Positions 6,011-15,055 of a DNA stretch of 64,000 nt are shown here, one piece after another. Positions within the stretch are counted from its first letter, which is position 1. Every line of letters starts with the position of its first letter. Where the stretch lies: NCBI RefSeq assembly GCF_001429765.1, contig NZ_LMJB01000006.1:762338-826337 (forward strand). The letters are read 5' to 3'. Origin of the DNA: Flavobacterium sp. Root901 (GTDB taxonomy: Bacteria; Bacteroidota; Bacteroidia; Flavobacteriales; Flavobacteriaceae). The notes beneath the pieces are model-generated. The model had not been told where the DNA came from, searched no databases, and was given only the letters and a program-made list of their open reading frames with translations. The translations under genes and the position numbers were made by a program.

Positions 6011-7279
6011 TTATTCCAATTGCTGCTTTTTATCTGGTCTTATAATCATTCTAAGAGATTGATCTCTTGCAAAGTAAGCAACCATCCAGTTCCAAAATGT
6101 ATTTATTCTGTTTCTGTATGTAATTAAGGAAATCAAATGGATAAACAGCCAGATAATCCAGGCAAAAAATCCGTTAAAATGCCATTTTGGACTTGGCAAA
6201 TCTACTACTGCTTTGTTTTTTCCAATAATAGCCATCGAACCTTTGTCATTGTAAATAAAGGGTTTCAATGGTTTGTTTTTAACCATTGCTTTAAAGTTTC
6301 TGGCTAAATTTAATCCTTGCTGAATTGCAACCTGAGCTACTTGCGGATGTCCGTCGGGGAAATTTTTATCACCTGCAGAGATTGCGGTGTCACCAATAGC
6401 ATAAATATTTTCCAGCCCGTTTACTTTGTTAAATTGGTCTGTCGCCATTCGTCGGCCACGGCCATAACTTTCTTTCGGAATTCCTTCAAATAATTTGGCA
6501 GAAACCCCAGCGGCCCAGATTAAATTTTTGGTTTTTATGGTTTCGCCGTTTTCAAAAAACACGGTATCGTCGACATAATCAACAACACGGGTGTGAAGTT
6601 TTACCACAACTCCAAGATCTGTAAGGGCTTTGAGTGTATCTTTTTGAGAAGCCTCGCTCATTGGTGCAAGTAAAGCATCTCCTCCATCGACCAAATAAAC
6701 ATTACTCGCAGAGGTTTCTAATTCGGGATATTCTTTCAGCAGAATATTTTTTCGCATTTCGGCAAACATTCCTGAAACTTCAACTCCGGTCGGTCCTCCT
6801 CCGGCAACGACAATGGTTAATAATTTACGTCGTTTTCGGATATCTTTGGTAATGGCCGCTTTTTCAAGGTTTTTAAGCAAAGCATTTCGCATTTCGATGG
6901 CATCATTTAAGGTTTTCATCGGAATAGCATTTTTCATTACGTTTTCCATACCAAAATAACTCGTTTCGGCACCTGTTGCAAAAACCAGATAATCATAAGA
7001 CAATTCACCATTGCTTAAAATTATTTTTTTTTCTGCAGGAACGACAGAAAGCAGTTCGCCTAAACGAAACTGCAGGTTCTTTTTGCCTGCAAAAAATTTT
7101 CTAAATGGATAACTAATGCTTGACGGTTCTAAAAAAGCCGTTGCAACCTGATATATTAGCGGAGGGAAAAAATTATAATTATTCTTGTCGACAAGGGTTA
7201 CTTGTATATCCGGGTGGTTTACAAGCTCTTTTGCCAGATTTATGCCGGCAAAACCACCTCCTATTATGACTATGTTCAT
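6011..7279 (-). CDS. type II NADH dehydrogenase (NDH-2)
   Basis: 422 aa. It oxidises NADH and passes electrons to quinone without pumping protons. The FAD-binding Rossmann motif is IGGGFAGINLA near the N-terminus, the NADH-binding motif is VVAGGGPTGVEVSG (157-170), and IYAIGDTA marks the C-terminal FAD contact. The C-terminal part has a hydrophobic stretch (FFAWIIWLFIHLISLITY) followed by the amphipathic end that ties NDH-2 enzymes to the membrane. The length is normal. It is a single gene, preceded by about 100 nt of intergenic DNA and ending before the bidirectional terminator at 5927. Identification is firm. Confidence 0.92.
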   Translation of the reverse strand: MNIVIIGGGFAGINLAKELVNHPDIQVTLVDKNNYNFFPPLIYQVATAFLEPSSISYPFRKFFAGKKNLQFRLGELLSVVPAEKKIILSNGELSYDYLVFATGAETSYFGMENVMKNAIPMKTLNDAIEMRNALLKNLEKAAITKDIRKRRKLLTIVVAGGGPTGVEVSGMFAEMRKNILLKEYPELETSASNVYLVDGGDALLAPMSEASQKDTLKALTDLGVVVKLHTRVVDYVDDTVFFENGETIKTKNLIWAAGVSAKLFEGIPKESYGRGRRMATDQFNKVNGLENIYAIGDTAISAGDKNFPDGHPQVAQVAIQQGLNLARNFKAMVKNKPLKPFIYNDKGSMAIIGKNKAVVDLPSPKWHFNGFFAWIIWLFIHLISLITYRNRINTFWNWMVAYFARDQSLRMIIRPDKKQQLE

Positions 7280-7386
7280 ATATGTTGTTTGTTAAGTAGT
7301 ATTATTGAGTGAAACGCTCTGTATAAATTTAACATTATAATTCTAAATAAAAAACCATTTTTAGTTTTCTTTTAGTTCTTTTACAG

Positions 7387-7911
7387 TTAATTTATCAATT
7401 CAAGTTTCATCATAATATCGGTCTGTTCATCATTTCCAAGTTTGAAAATATGCTTTTTAAATTCTACAAAACCATTCTTTTTGTAAAAGCTTAAAGCCCT
7501 GTGGTTTTCTTCCCAGACACCTAACCAGACATAGTCAGAGTTTTTGTTTTTTGCAATCTGGATTGCTTTTTCGTAGAGTAACTGCCCGACTTTTTTTCCA
7601 TGAAATTCTTTTGAAACATAGATTCGCTCAATTTCAAGGGATTTTTTGTCTTGTAATTCAGTTTGAGATTCTCCCGAATTTATTTTTAAATAACCGATAA
7701 CGGTATTATTCAGAATTGCGAAATAAAATTCCGAGTTTTCATTCGTTAATTCTTCAGTCAGTTTTTCTGTAGAAAAACTCTGCTCCAAATAATAATTCAT
7801 GTTTTCTTCAGAATTAGCTTCTGAAAAAGTTTCTTTAAATGTCTGCCTGCCAATTTTTTGCAGCTGGTCAATTTCGGCAAGTGAAATTTTCTTTATTTGA
7901 ATATCTTCCAT
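7387..7911 (-). CDS. GNAT family N-acetyltransferase
   Basis: 174 aa. It has the full GNAT fold in sequence: an N-terminal basic/acidic helix region, then SLEIERIYVSKEFHGKKVGQLLYEKAIQIA with the acetyl-CoA pyrophosphate loop (Q/R-x-x-G-x-G/A variant HGKKVG), and the end motif HRALSFYKKNGFVEF. It resembles the spermidine/spermine and ribosomal-protein acetyltransferases, but the substrate cannot be read from sequence. It lies alone on the minus strand between the helicase and NDH-2 genes, with no clear operon partner. Confidence 0.85.
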   Translation of the reverse strand: MEDIQIKKISLAEIDQLQKIGRQTFKETFSEANSEENMNYYLEQSFSTEKLTEELTNENSEFYFAILNNTVIGYLKINSGESQTELQDKKSLEIERIYVSKEFHGKKVGQLLYEKAIQIAKNKNSDYVWLGVWEENHRALSFYKKNGFVEFKKHIFKLGNDEQTDIMMKLELIN

Positions 7912-7990
7912 TCTGGTTTATGTTGTATTTTAGGATTTAAATTCCTCATAAATTTACAACATAAATCAGCAGATTCAGAAGTTTGATGTG

Positions 7991-9325
7991 TTACTTTTTG
8001 AATTTTTTAACAGGCTTTTCAGTTACTTCAATTTTGTTTTGTAAGACATAATTGGCTAACAATTTTTCAATCAGTTCTTCTTTTGTAAGATGATGAAAAA
8101 CGGTTTTTACCTTCGTTTTCAAATCATTCGAAATATCGTGATTGGGTTTTGTTTTGAAGATTTGCTTTGCCCATAAAAGCGTATTGTTTTCCTCAATGCT
8201 CAAAGCAGATGGTTTTTTAAACTCGGTAAATTTAAGTCCCAATTCTCTTTCAAAATCAGCAATTTCTCCAACTTCCTCTTCTTGAAGTACAGTTAATGAA
8301 AGTCCCTTTGCTCCTGCTCTTGCAGTTCTTCCGCTTCGGTGTACATAAGTTTCGTACGCGTCGGGCAAGTGGTAGTTTACCACATACGAAATTTCTTTTA
8401 CATCTATTCCCCTTGCAGCTAAATCGGTTGCTACTAATATATTAATATGTCCTTCGCGGAATTGTTCCATAATTCTGTCCCGAATTCCCTGCGTTAAACT
8501 TCCGTGAATTGCGCCGGATGAAAAACGATTTATAGCCAGATTTTTGGCTAGTTTATTAACTGCAGCTTTGGTCTTGCAGAAGATAATGCCTCGTTCTCCG
8601 TCTCTTGAATTTAAAAAATGCATTAAAACATCTAATTTTTCAATGGGATCAACTACAATATATTCGTGATCAATTCCCTTGTTGCCGACAACTTCCATAT
8701 TCGCACTTACCTGGACTACATTTTTATTTAAGTAATTCTGAACCAACTGCTTAATTGTTCCCGGTAAAGTTGCGGAAAATAATAAAGTACGGTGCTTTTT
8801 AGGAATTTCAGTTAAGATTTCGTCAAGGCTTTCTTTTAGAATTGAAACCATTTCATCGGCTTCATCTAAAATTAAATACTGGGTTTGTTTTAAATCAACT
8901 GCTTTTCTTTGGATCAAATCTATTAAACGTCCCGCAGTTGCCACAATAATATGTGTTGGTGTTGTAAGACGCTCGATTTGTGGTTTAATCGGGATTCCGC
9001 CACAAGCTGCGGCGATTGAAATATTTGGAATATACTTCGAAAAATCTTCTAAATTTCTAAAAATCTGATGCCCTAATTCTCGGGTCGGAACTAAAATTAC
9101 AGCCTGAACAACAGGAGATTCTGTATTAATTAACTGCAATAAAGGGAGTCCAAATGCAGCGGTTTTTCCGGTTCCGGTTTTGGCTAAACCAACAACATCG
9201 TGGGTTTCAGTCAATAGAAGCGGAATTGTTTTTTGTTGAATTTCAGTGGGTTCAACAATATTTAACTCGCCTAAAGCTTTTAAAATTGGCGCTGAAAGTC
9301 CTAATGCTGAGAATTGTTTAGACAT
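7991..9325 (-). CDS. DEAD-box ATP-dependent RNA helicase
   Basis: 444 aa. Helicase core in order: Q motif (PTEIQQKTIP, about 26-35), Walker A AKTGTGKT (48-55), PTRELG, TAGR, DEAD box (LDEADEM, about 152-158), SAT, then the second RecA domain with ARGID and HRSGRTARAG. After about residue 370 comes a short helical tail ending in a basic KPVKKFKK, likely to bind RNA. It is similar in size to RhlE/DbpA-like flavobacterial helicases that act in ribosome assembly or RNA decay; the exact role is not assigned. The gene is on the minus strand, separated from the next helicase gene by a repeat-rich spacer. Confidence 0.92.
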   Translation of the reverse strand: MSKQFSALGLSAPILKALGELNIVEPTEIQQKTIPLLLTETHDVVGLAKTGTGKTAAFGLPLLQLINTESPVVQAVILVPTRELGHQIFRNLEDFSKYIPNISIAAACGGIPIKPQIERLTTPTHIIVATAGRLIDLIQRKAVDLKQTQYLILDEADEMVSILKESLDEILTEIPKKHRTLLFSATLPGTIKQLVQNYLNKNVVQVSANMEVVGNKGIDHEYIVVDPIEKLDVLMHFLNSRDGERGIIFCKTKAAVNKLAKNLAINRFSSGAIHGSLTQGIRDRIMEQFREGHINILVATDLAARGIDVKEISYVVNYHLPDAYETYVHRSGRTARAGAKGLSLTVLQEEEVGEIADFERELGLKFTEFKKPSALSIEENNTLLWAKQIFKTKPNHDISNDLKTKVKTVFHHLTKEELIEKLLANYVLQNKIEVTEKPVKKFKK

Positions 9326-9342
9326 GTTTTTAGTTTTTTTTT

Positions 9343-9490
9343 GTTTAAAGTTTCAGGTTTCAAGTTACAACTGAATCTTAATAAGTTTGAAAGGAGAAAT
9401 TACATATTAACGAATGCAATTTCTCCTTTTTAAATTATAATATTTTCAGATTCCAACAACTTGAAACATGAAACCTGAAACTTTTTTAAA
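9343..9490. repeat. nested inverted repeat between two helicase genes
   Basis: The outer arms are GTTTAAAGTTTCAGGTTTCA with AGTT (9343-9366) and AACTTGAAACATGAAACCTG onward (9458-9481). An inner stem AAAGGAGAAATT (9390-9401) pairs with AATTTCTCCTTT (9419-9430). The inner hairpin probably terminates the minus-strand gene at 9500. The outer arms belong to a family also present near 13.4 and 20.5 kb. Confidence 0.6.
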
Positions 9491-9499
9491 CTTTTACTA

Positions 9500-11038
9500 T
9501 CAATCCGGTTCGTTCATGATTTTTTCGCGGTATTTTTTACCAACCAATAAGGTTAATCTTTGCTTGTAATCTTCCAGAAGCCATTCGCGGTAGTTTTTAC
9601 TGCATTGGCTCAGACATTTTGCATAACGTTTAATCCTGCATTCAATATCATCTTCCAGCTCTTTAGATAATGCTTTTGCTTCCTGAAGTGTTTCCGTATT
9701 ATCGACACACATTGCTGCATGCTGCTCCAGCGATTTATCTAAAACAATTTTAGAACGTAAATTTTGTTTTATAGCCAGTTTATGTTCTTCATCTACATCA
9801 AAAGTCACATCAGCAGTTTTACTGAATTTTGCTCTTAATTCAGGCGGCATACTGTATTTAAAGAACATTTCGATTTCGGTATCATCCCTTAAATTTTCAA
9901 GATAAAACTCAGGAGATTTAAAAATATGCTGCCAGTTAACAGGTTCGCTCCATAATCCAAAACGAGCGGCGTTGTTTCCTAAATCGATAACCGTAAATTC
10001 ATCTTTACCAGGTAATTTACGAGATCCGCGGCCAATCATCTGGAAATATAATGTTAGTGATTTTGTTGCCCTGTTTAAAATAATAGTTTCAACGGTAGGT
10101 TCATCAAAACCGGTAGTCAAAATCCCTACAGAAGTCAAAATAGCATCCGGAGTTTTCTTAAACCATTGTAAAATATCCTTACGTTCTTCAGAACTGCTTG
10201 TATTATCAAGGTGTCTGATATCGTAACCTGCTTCTCTAAATGTATCATATACATATAAAGAAGTGTGAATACCATTATTGAAAATTAAGGTTTTCTTACC
10301 CAAAGAACGTTCTGTATAAGCATGAAGCAGTTTTTCCTGCATCAGAGAATTGGTATATAAATCATCAGAAGATTTTACGGTATAATCTCCGTTGATACCT
10401 ACTTTTAATGAAGTCAAACCAACATCATAACTATATGTTGTGGCTCTCGCCAAAAATCCTTTGTCAATTAAAGAACCAATTGTATCACCAACGATAAGTT
10501 CGTCGTAGCTTTGGTGCATTGGCAATTTTATATTTGAACTCAAAGGTGTTGCTGTTACTCCAAGAATAAAAGCATTTTTAAAGGAGTTTAATAATTTTCT
10601 GAATGAATTATAGTGCGCCTCATCAATAATTACCAAACCAATATTGTCAAGATGCAGTTTCTCATCGTTGATACGGTTTTTCAAAGTTTCAACCATTGCA
10701 ACGAAACAGGAATAATCATTTTGGTCCGGCAATTCTTTTACCTTGCTGTTGATTATTTTATTGCTTACGCCAAAGCCCTTCAGCATTTTTGAAGTTTGTT
10801 TGCAAAGCTCGATTCGGTGTGTTAAAACAACCACTTTTTTGTCATTATTTGATAAATAACGACGTACAATTTCTGAGAATATTACTGTTTTTCCGCCTCC
10901 AGTTGGCAATTGATACAATAAATGATGTTTTGGAGGAGCATTATCTAAGCGGTCAAAAATAGCGTCAATATCGCCTTTTTGGTATGCATAAAGTTCTTTT
11001 TTCTCTTCTCTTTCTATTTCTAAAGTGTTTTGAGACAT
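9500..11038 (-). CDS. RadD-like SF2 DEAH-box helicase
   Basis: 512 aa. It has superfamily 2 helicase motifs: YAYQKGDIDAI near residues 17-27, Walker A LPTGGGKT (44-51), DEAH box (IIDEAHYNSFRK), GVTATP, and motif VI QMIGRGSRKLPGKDEFTVID. The arrangement and the QMIGRG motif are those of RadD/YejH and related ATP-dependent DNA helicases in recombination and repair. The C-terminal 130 residues are charged and helical. A Cys-rich zinc finger like that of enterobacterial RadD is not obvious: Cys residues in the C-terminal part are scattered (CVDN, ECRIKRYAKCLSQCSKNY). It is monocistronic with a -7 element at 11059. The role is inferred from the family. Confidence 0.82.
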   Translation of the reverse strand: MSQNTLEIEREEKKELYAYQKGDIDAIFDRLDNAPPKHHLLYQLPTGGGKTVIFSEIVRRYLSNNDKKVVVLTHRIELCKQTSKMLKGFGVSNKIINSKVKELPDQNDYSCFVAMVETLKNRINDEKLHLDNIGLVIIDEAHYNSFRKLLNSFKNAFILGVTATPLSSNIKLPMHQSYDELIVGDTIGSLIDKGFLARATTYSYDVGLTSLKVGINGDYTVKSSDDLYTNSLMQEKLLHAYTERSLGKKTLIFNNGIHTSLYVYDTFREAGYDIRHLDNTSSSEERKDILQWFKKTPDAILTSVGILTTGFDEPTVETIILNRATKSLTLYFQMIGRGSRKLPGKDEFTVIDLGNNAARFGLWSEPVNWQHIFKSPEFYLENLRDDTEIEMFFKYSMPPELRAKFSKTADVTFDVDEEHKLAIKQNLRSKIVLDKSLEQHAAMCVDNTETLQEAKALSKELEDDIECRIKRYAKCLSQCSKNYREWLLEDYKQRLTLLVGKKYREKIMNEPD

Positions 11039-11058
11039 TGTTTATTTTTGGATTTTTG

Positions 11059-11066
11059 CAAAAATA
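11059..11066 (-). promoter_or_regulatory. -7 element TATTTTTG (minus strand)
   Basis: On the minus strand TATTTTTG fits TAnnTTTG, about 20 nt before the start codon of the RadD-like helicase gene at 11038. Confidence 0.5.
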
Positions 11067-11146
11067 CACACAAAAAACAGTTAATCATCTTATTTTAACC
11101 TAAAATAAATGTTTTTTTTAAATAAGATTTTTTATAGGAAGTGGTT

Positions 11147-11680
11147 TTAAAAGTCAATTTTATCGAAAATGGCTTCAAATTCATATCTGTTTTTCCATTT
11201 TTGCTGCAAAGTTTCTTTATAAATGGCCTCAATCCTTGCTTTAAATTCAGGCAGGATTCCATTGGAAATAACAAAATTTACCGCTTGTTCAAATGAATTA
11301 AAGATACTTTTGTAAAACAATTCCTGCTTTATTAAATTGTTTGAAGAATAGGTTTGTGCAATTTCGATATTATAAAACATTAAATCTGCAATAATAAATG
11401 CATCAACGCCTAAAGAAATGAAATGTTTTATGATTTTTTGAGCCACAGAACGACGCATTTTAGCCCGTGGACGCCATTTTGCATTTGGCTTTTTTACCGG
11501 AAAATATTCGTGAGAAATTTTAACCTTAGATTCCTGCAGTAATTTGTCTTCTTTTGGATTAAAAACAAAATCATAATACACTTTTACAGGACTGAATTTT
11601 TCATACAGTTCAATAAGCTGTTCTTCGAGTTGTTCTTTGCTTAATTCGGCTAAATATTTTTTCAGATCGCGTTTGCTCAT
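11147..11680 (-). CDS. DUF6155 family protein
   Basis: 177 aa, cytosolic, no membrane segment. The N-terminus MSKRDLKKYLAELSKEQLEEQ and the following YYDFVFNPKEDKLLQESKVKISHEYFP correspond to the flavobacterial family DUF6155. It is basic in the middle (KKPNAKWRPRAKMRRS) and helical towards the end. The function is unknown for the whole family. It is monocistronic on the minus strand and divergent from the small DUF3817 membrane protein gene. The family name is recalled rather than searched. Confidence 0.75.
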   Translation of the reverse strand: MSKRDLKKYLAELSKEQLEEQLIELYEKFSPVKVYYDFVFNPKEDKLLQESKVKISHEYFPVKKPNAKWRPRAKMRRSVAQKIIKHFISLGVDAFIIADLMFYNIEIAQTYSSNNLIKQELFYKSIFNSFEQAVNFVISNGILPEFKARIEAIYKETLQQKWKNRYEFEAIFDKIDF

Positions 11681-11831
11681 AATGTAAAGATAATTTTCAA
11701 ATTTTTAAATTCCAAATTCCAATTCCGGATGCTCTGAGTTGATTAATTTCTACGAATTAAAATTTTCTTTTAAACCCTCAAATCAATACAGAATCCTTAA
11801 TTTTGCCGGCATAAATAAAAAAAATATACAC

Positions 11832-12125
11832 ATGCTTAAAATTTTTAAAGTTACCGCCATTTTAGAAGGAATCTCTTATTTAGTTTTATTTGCCAACATG
11901 CTGATCATTAAAACTAACAATCCTGAACTTTATCATACTTTATTGCGTCCATTAGGAATGACACATGGTGTTTTATTTATTGGTTACATCGTTTTGGCTA
12001 TTTTATTAAAGAAATCTCAAAACTGGGATTTTAAAACTTTTGCGATAATATTAATTGCTTCTCTAATTCCGTTTGGAACATTTTATATCGAGAAAAAATA
12101 TTTAGAGAATAAAGCAAATGCTTAA
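11832..12125 (+). CDS. DUF3817 family small membrane protein
   Basis: 97 aa from the ATG at 11832; the frame is open upstream to a TTG, but this ATG begins the conserved MLKIFKVTAILEGISYLVLF. There are three hydrophobic segments: about 5-24, 40-63 (HTLLRPLGMTHGVLFIGYIV) and 73-88. The 'EGxSYLxL ... GxxHGxLF' pattern is that of DUF3817 (YdzA-like) integral membrane proteins of unknown function. Its last codons overlap the start of the MscS gene (ATG at 12118 inside its stop region), so the two are translationally coupled. Confidence 0.82.
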   Translation: MLKIFKVTAILEGISYLVLFANMLIIKTNNPELYHTLLRPLGMTHGVLFIGYIVLAILLKKSQNWDFKTFAIILIASLIPFGTFYIEKKYLENKANA

Positions 12126-13377
12126 GCTTTTGGATAAAATATTTAATTTTTTATATCCGCTTTTCAGAGATTGGGGAATGAGTCGCAATTTTGCGTCTTA
12201 TATAAGCCTTATCTTTAATATTGCCATTATGGTCGCTTTGGCGTATGCCATTTATTATGCTGCAAAATTTGTTTTGGTTACAATGACAGCGATATTTGCA
12301 CAGCGCACCAAAACCAAGTTCGACGACTATTTAATTCACAACAAAACCACAAAATACACCGCGTATTTAATTCCGTTTTTCTTCATTTATAAAGCTGTCC
12401 CAATTATTCTGGATAAATACGAATATTGGGAATTACTTTTTGGGAAAATTGTTGGTATTTATATCGTTTTGATCAGTTTATGGATTATCAGAACGATTTT
12501 TAATGCACTGCGCGATTATTTAAAACAAAAACCAGAATACAGCGACAAACCTATTGACAGTTTCGTTCAGGTTATTATGATCGTGCTCTGGATTTTTGGT
12601 GTAGCGATGATTATTTCGACGTTGTTTGGAATCAAAAAAGGGGAATTGCTAACTATTTTAGGAACACTTTCGGCGATTATCATCCTGATTTTCAGAGATA
12701 CAATTTTAGGATTTGTTTCGAGTGTTCAGGTTGCCATAAATGATATGGTGCGTATTGGCGACTGGATTACAATGGACAAATTTGGTGCTGACGGCGATGT
12801 TATCGAAATTAATCTGACTACGGTAAAAGTTCGAAATTTCGACAATACGATTACCACGATTCCAACTTACGCGCTGAGTTCCGACTCTTTTCAGAATTGG
12901 CGCGGTATGCAGAAATCTGATGGAAGACGTATAAAAAGGCATATTTTAATCAAAAGCAGCAGTATTAGATTTCTAAATAATGATGATCTTAATCACATGA
13001 AAGAAATACAGCTTATTACTTCTTACATTGATACCAGGCAGGCAGAAATTGAAAAGTATAACGCGCTTCGGGGAATTGATAAATCGCTTTTGCTGAATGG
13101 TCGAAACATGACCAATTTAGGTTTGTTTAGAAAATATATAATGCAGTATTTATTAGATCATCCGGGCCTGAATAAAAACATGCATATTATGTGCCGCCAG
13201 CTGCAGTCGACTGCGCACGGAGTTCCTTTAGAAATTTATGTGTTTTCGAGTGATAAACGCTGGGCCAATTACGAATATATAATGTCTGATATTTTTGATC
13301 ATATTATGGCTTCGGTTATTTATTTCGATCTTGAAATTTTCGAACTTCCATCGCAGATTGGACGTTTGGATAGATAG
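12118..13377 (+). CDS. MscS family mechanosensitive ion channel
   Basis: 419 aa. The N-terminal part has four or five membrane segments. The pore-lining and beta-domain region reads ILIFRDTILGFVSSVQVAIN then VRIGDWITM and GDVIEINLTTVKVRNFDNTI, the classic MscS signature, and the C-terminal soluble domain reads TTIPTYALSSDSFQNW. It should release solutes upon hypo-osmotic shock. It is longer than E. coli MscS (286 aa), with extra N-terminal helices and an insertion after the beta domain (about residues 283-340), as in YbdG/MscM-type members. The start overlaps the stop of the DUF3817 gene. Confidence 0.9.
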   Translation: MLKLLDKIFNFLYPLFRDWGMSRNFASYISLIFNIAIMVALAYAIYYAAKFVLVTMTAIFAQRTKTKFDDYLIHNKTTKYTAYLIPFFFIYKAVPIILDKYEYWELLFGKIVGIYIVLISLWIIRTIFNALRDYLKQKPEYSDKPIDSFVQVIMIVLWIFGVAMIISTLFGIKKGELLTILGTLSAIIILIFRDTILGFVSSVQVAINDMVRIGDWITMDKFGADGDVIEINLTTVKVRNFDNTITTIPTYALSSDSFQNWRGMQKSDGRRIKRHILIKSSSIRFLNNDDLNHMKEIQLITSYIDTRQAEIEKYNALRGIDKSLLLNGRNMTNLGLFRKYIMQYLLDHPGLNKNMHIMCRQLQSTAHGVPLEIYVFSSDKRWANYEYIMSDIFDHIMASVIYFDLEIFELPSQIGRLDR

Positions 13378-13386
13378 TTTAATTTT

Positions 13387-13451
13387 GTTTCAGGTTTAAA
13401 GTTTCAGGTTGTTTGCGTTCAGTGCAGAACTTGAAACATGAAACTTGAAAC
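13387..13451. repeat. inverted repeat GTTTCAGGTT / AACTTGAAAC family
   Basis: The left arm GTTTCAGGTTTAAAGTTTCA then GGTT (13387-13410) and the right arm GAACTTGAAACATGAAACTT then GAAAC (13427-13451) are imperfect reverse complements. They sit between converging genes, where the hairpin can serve as a shared terminator. It is the same family as at 9343 and 20512. Confidence 0.6.
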
Positions 13452-13459
13452 AAAAAAAC

Positions 13460-13885
13460 TTACTTTTTAATCTCTTCAAAAACAAACTTAGGATCGTTGT
13501 AATTTAAAGTTCCGGAAATAAAACACGGAAGACTCATATAAGTTCCTATTATGCCGTTTCCCAAAATTAATTTGTTTTGTTTTTTAAGCAGGGCTATCGG
13601 AATTCTTTTCCAGCTTCCTCCGTTAGAAATAAAATGAAAATCGCCTCTAAAAGTATCTCCCTTTATATCCCCTCTTACATCTCCGGAATCTTTTCCTGTT
13701 TTATAATAAGATATTTCGTAACGGCCAAAAAAACGATTATCGCTTATATTAAGTGCCAAAATTGTAGTATCCTTGTCGTTTACTGCACGATAAAAAACCT
13801 CTTTATAACCGTTTTTATCTTTAGAATTGCATGAAACTATTATGCTGAAAATTAATAGAAGAAAGAGAAAAGATTTAAAATTCAT
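13460..13885 (-). CDS. putative lipoprotein
   Basis: 141 aa. The N-terminus MNFKSFLFLLLIFSIIVSCNSK is a type II signal peptide with a lipobox ending at Cys19, so the mature protein should be lipid-anchored. The rest is beta-rich (VNDKDTTILALNISDNRFFG, KDSGDVRGDIKGDTFRGDFHF), a pattern often seen in small flavobacterial lipoproteins of unknown function. It is probably in one transcript with the 59-aa membrane protein gene just upstream on the same strand (13898-14077). Confidence 0.75.
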   Translation of the reverse strand: MNFKSFLFLLLIFSIIVSCNSKDKNGYKEVFYRAVNDKDTTILALNISDNRFFGRYEISYYKTGKDSGDVRGDIKGDTFRGDFHFISNGGSWKRIPIALLKKQNKLILGNGIIGTYMSLPCFISGTLNYNDPKFVFEEIKK

Positions 13886-13897
13886 TTTTTAAACAAC

Positions 13898-14077
13898 TTA
13901 ATTTTTAGTTTTTATCAATTGAAAAATCTGAACTAAAAGAACTCCAAATAATACACCAATTGCAAATATGGAAAGAAAATCAACATTTCGAATATTTGCT
14001 ATGGCATTATTTCTGAAATAAGCTCCGGATGCAATAATAAGAAGAATAACGGTCAGGATAATTGATTTGTTTTTCAT
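13898..14077 (-). CDS. 59-aa membrane protein
   Basis: Reading on the minus strand from ATG 14077: MKNKSIILTVILLIIASGAY and onward, stop at 13898-13900. There are two hydrophobic helices (about 6-20 and 35-53) separated by RNNAIANIRNVD, ending KTKN. It lies 12 nt upstream of the lipoprotein gene on the same strand, which suggests co-transcription. No family is recognised. Basic residues at both ends and a short loop fit a hairpin-like inner-membrane protein. Confidence 0.6.
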   Translation of the reverse strand: MKNKSIILTVILLIIASGAYFRNNAIANIRNVDFLSIFAIGVLFGVLLVQIFQLIKTKN

Positions 14078-14164
14078 AATGCTGGTTTTTTGAAAATTAA
14101 CTTTTAATAAATGTATAAAATATAATTTATTAAAAGTTTTTTTTCTAAATTTAAAAGAAAAAAC

Positions 14165-14566
14165 ATGGCAGATAGAGACACTTTTTTAAGAGAATTCAGA
14201 GGAGAAACTTTAGGAACTGTAAGTGCTCAATCTTCACCAGATGAAATCTTTCAAAATCAAACGATTAGGCCAATTTTAAAACTTCAGAACGATTTGTTTA
14301 TTGCGGTTTTTATAAATTATGTCAATAAAAACAAAGCCGATTTTTATTCCTATTCTGTTGAGAAGAAACTCCAGACAATCGAAAATTCCATTCAGAAAGA
14401 TATTAAGTTCAGAAATTCCCTAAAAGGAATTGTAATGGCACTTTTTACAACTGAAGAATACGAAACTTATATTCAGAATTCATCAAGTTTAAACAAACGA
14501 ATGATGAATTTATTAATTGAAAGACTGAAAAGTCAGGTGCAGTTGTTTGAGGTTGAATCGAATTGA
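14165..14566 (+). CDS. conserved flavobacterial hypothetical protein (sometimes labelled glyoxalase)
   Basis: 133 aa, cytosolic and helical. The N-terminus MADRDTFLREFRGETLGTVS and the motif RPILKLQNDLFIAVFINYV, then KDIKFRNSLKGIVMALFTTEEYETY and SLNKRMMNLLIERL, belong to a family widespread in Flavobacteriia. Databases often carry the label 'glyoxalase' for it, but I see no VOC metal-ligand pattern, so I treat that name as unreliable. It is followed within 10 nt by the 14574 gene and then a Crp-like regulator, so the three may form one operon. Confidence 0.75.
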   Translation: MADRDTFLREFRGETLGTVSAQSSPDEIFQNQTIRPILKLQNDLFIAVFINYVNKNKADFYSYSVEKKLQTIENSIQKDIKFRNSLKGIVMALFTTEEYETYIQNSSSLNKRMMNLLIERLKSQVQLFEVESN

Positions 14567-14573
14567 ACAGGTA

Positions 14574-15041
14574 ATGAAAATTGAAATTATCGAAGATAAA
14601 AAACAAAGCCTATTTGTTTATAATAATGATGAATTATTATTTTATTCAGTAATCAAGTTTAATTGGCTTAGAAGAAATTCGATAAAGATTTTTGACGGAA
14701 ACGATAATCTTATTATTGAACTTAAAACCTATGAATCTCCTTTTAGGTCTTCTAAATATAAAATTCAATTTCAGGATGAAAATATTCAAATTATAACAGA
14801 AGATTATATTTCTGTTGATGAAAATATAATTTTGAAAAATAACAGAAGCACTTTTTTATCTTTTAATCAAAATTGTTTTTATACTTATGGTGAAAATAAA
14901 GTAGCAGAAACAAAACAGAAATTATGGAATTCTCCTCAAAAGATAATCTTAAATATTGATGAAAAATATTTGAGCTTTTTAAAATTTATTGTAATTCATA
15001 TTTTATCAACTAAAACGGGATCCAATTCGAATTCCGATTAA
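14574..15041 (+). CDS. hypothetical protein
   Basis: 155 aa from the ATG at 14574. The frame is open further upstream from a TTG, but that overlaps the previous gene and gives no better context. Sequence: MKIEIIEDKKQSLFVYNNDE with alternating hydrophobic and charged residues, suggesting a beta-rich soluble protein, rich in Asn, Lys and Ile. There is no signal peptide and no recognised family. It lies between the 133-aa conserved protein and the Crp-like regulator (14 nt before the latter), so it is probably co-transcribed with them. Confidence 0.65.
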   Translation: MKIEIIEDKKQSLFVYNNDELLFYSVIKFNWLRRNSIKIFDGNDNLIIELKTYESPFRSSKYKIQFQDENIQIITEDYISVDENIILKNNRSTFLSFNQNCFYTYGENKVAETKQKLWNSPQKIILNIDEKYLSFLKFIVIHILSTKTGSNSNSD

Positions 15042-15055
15042 AATTTTATTTTAAG

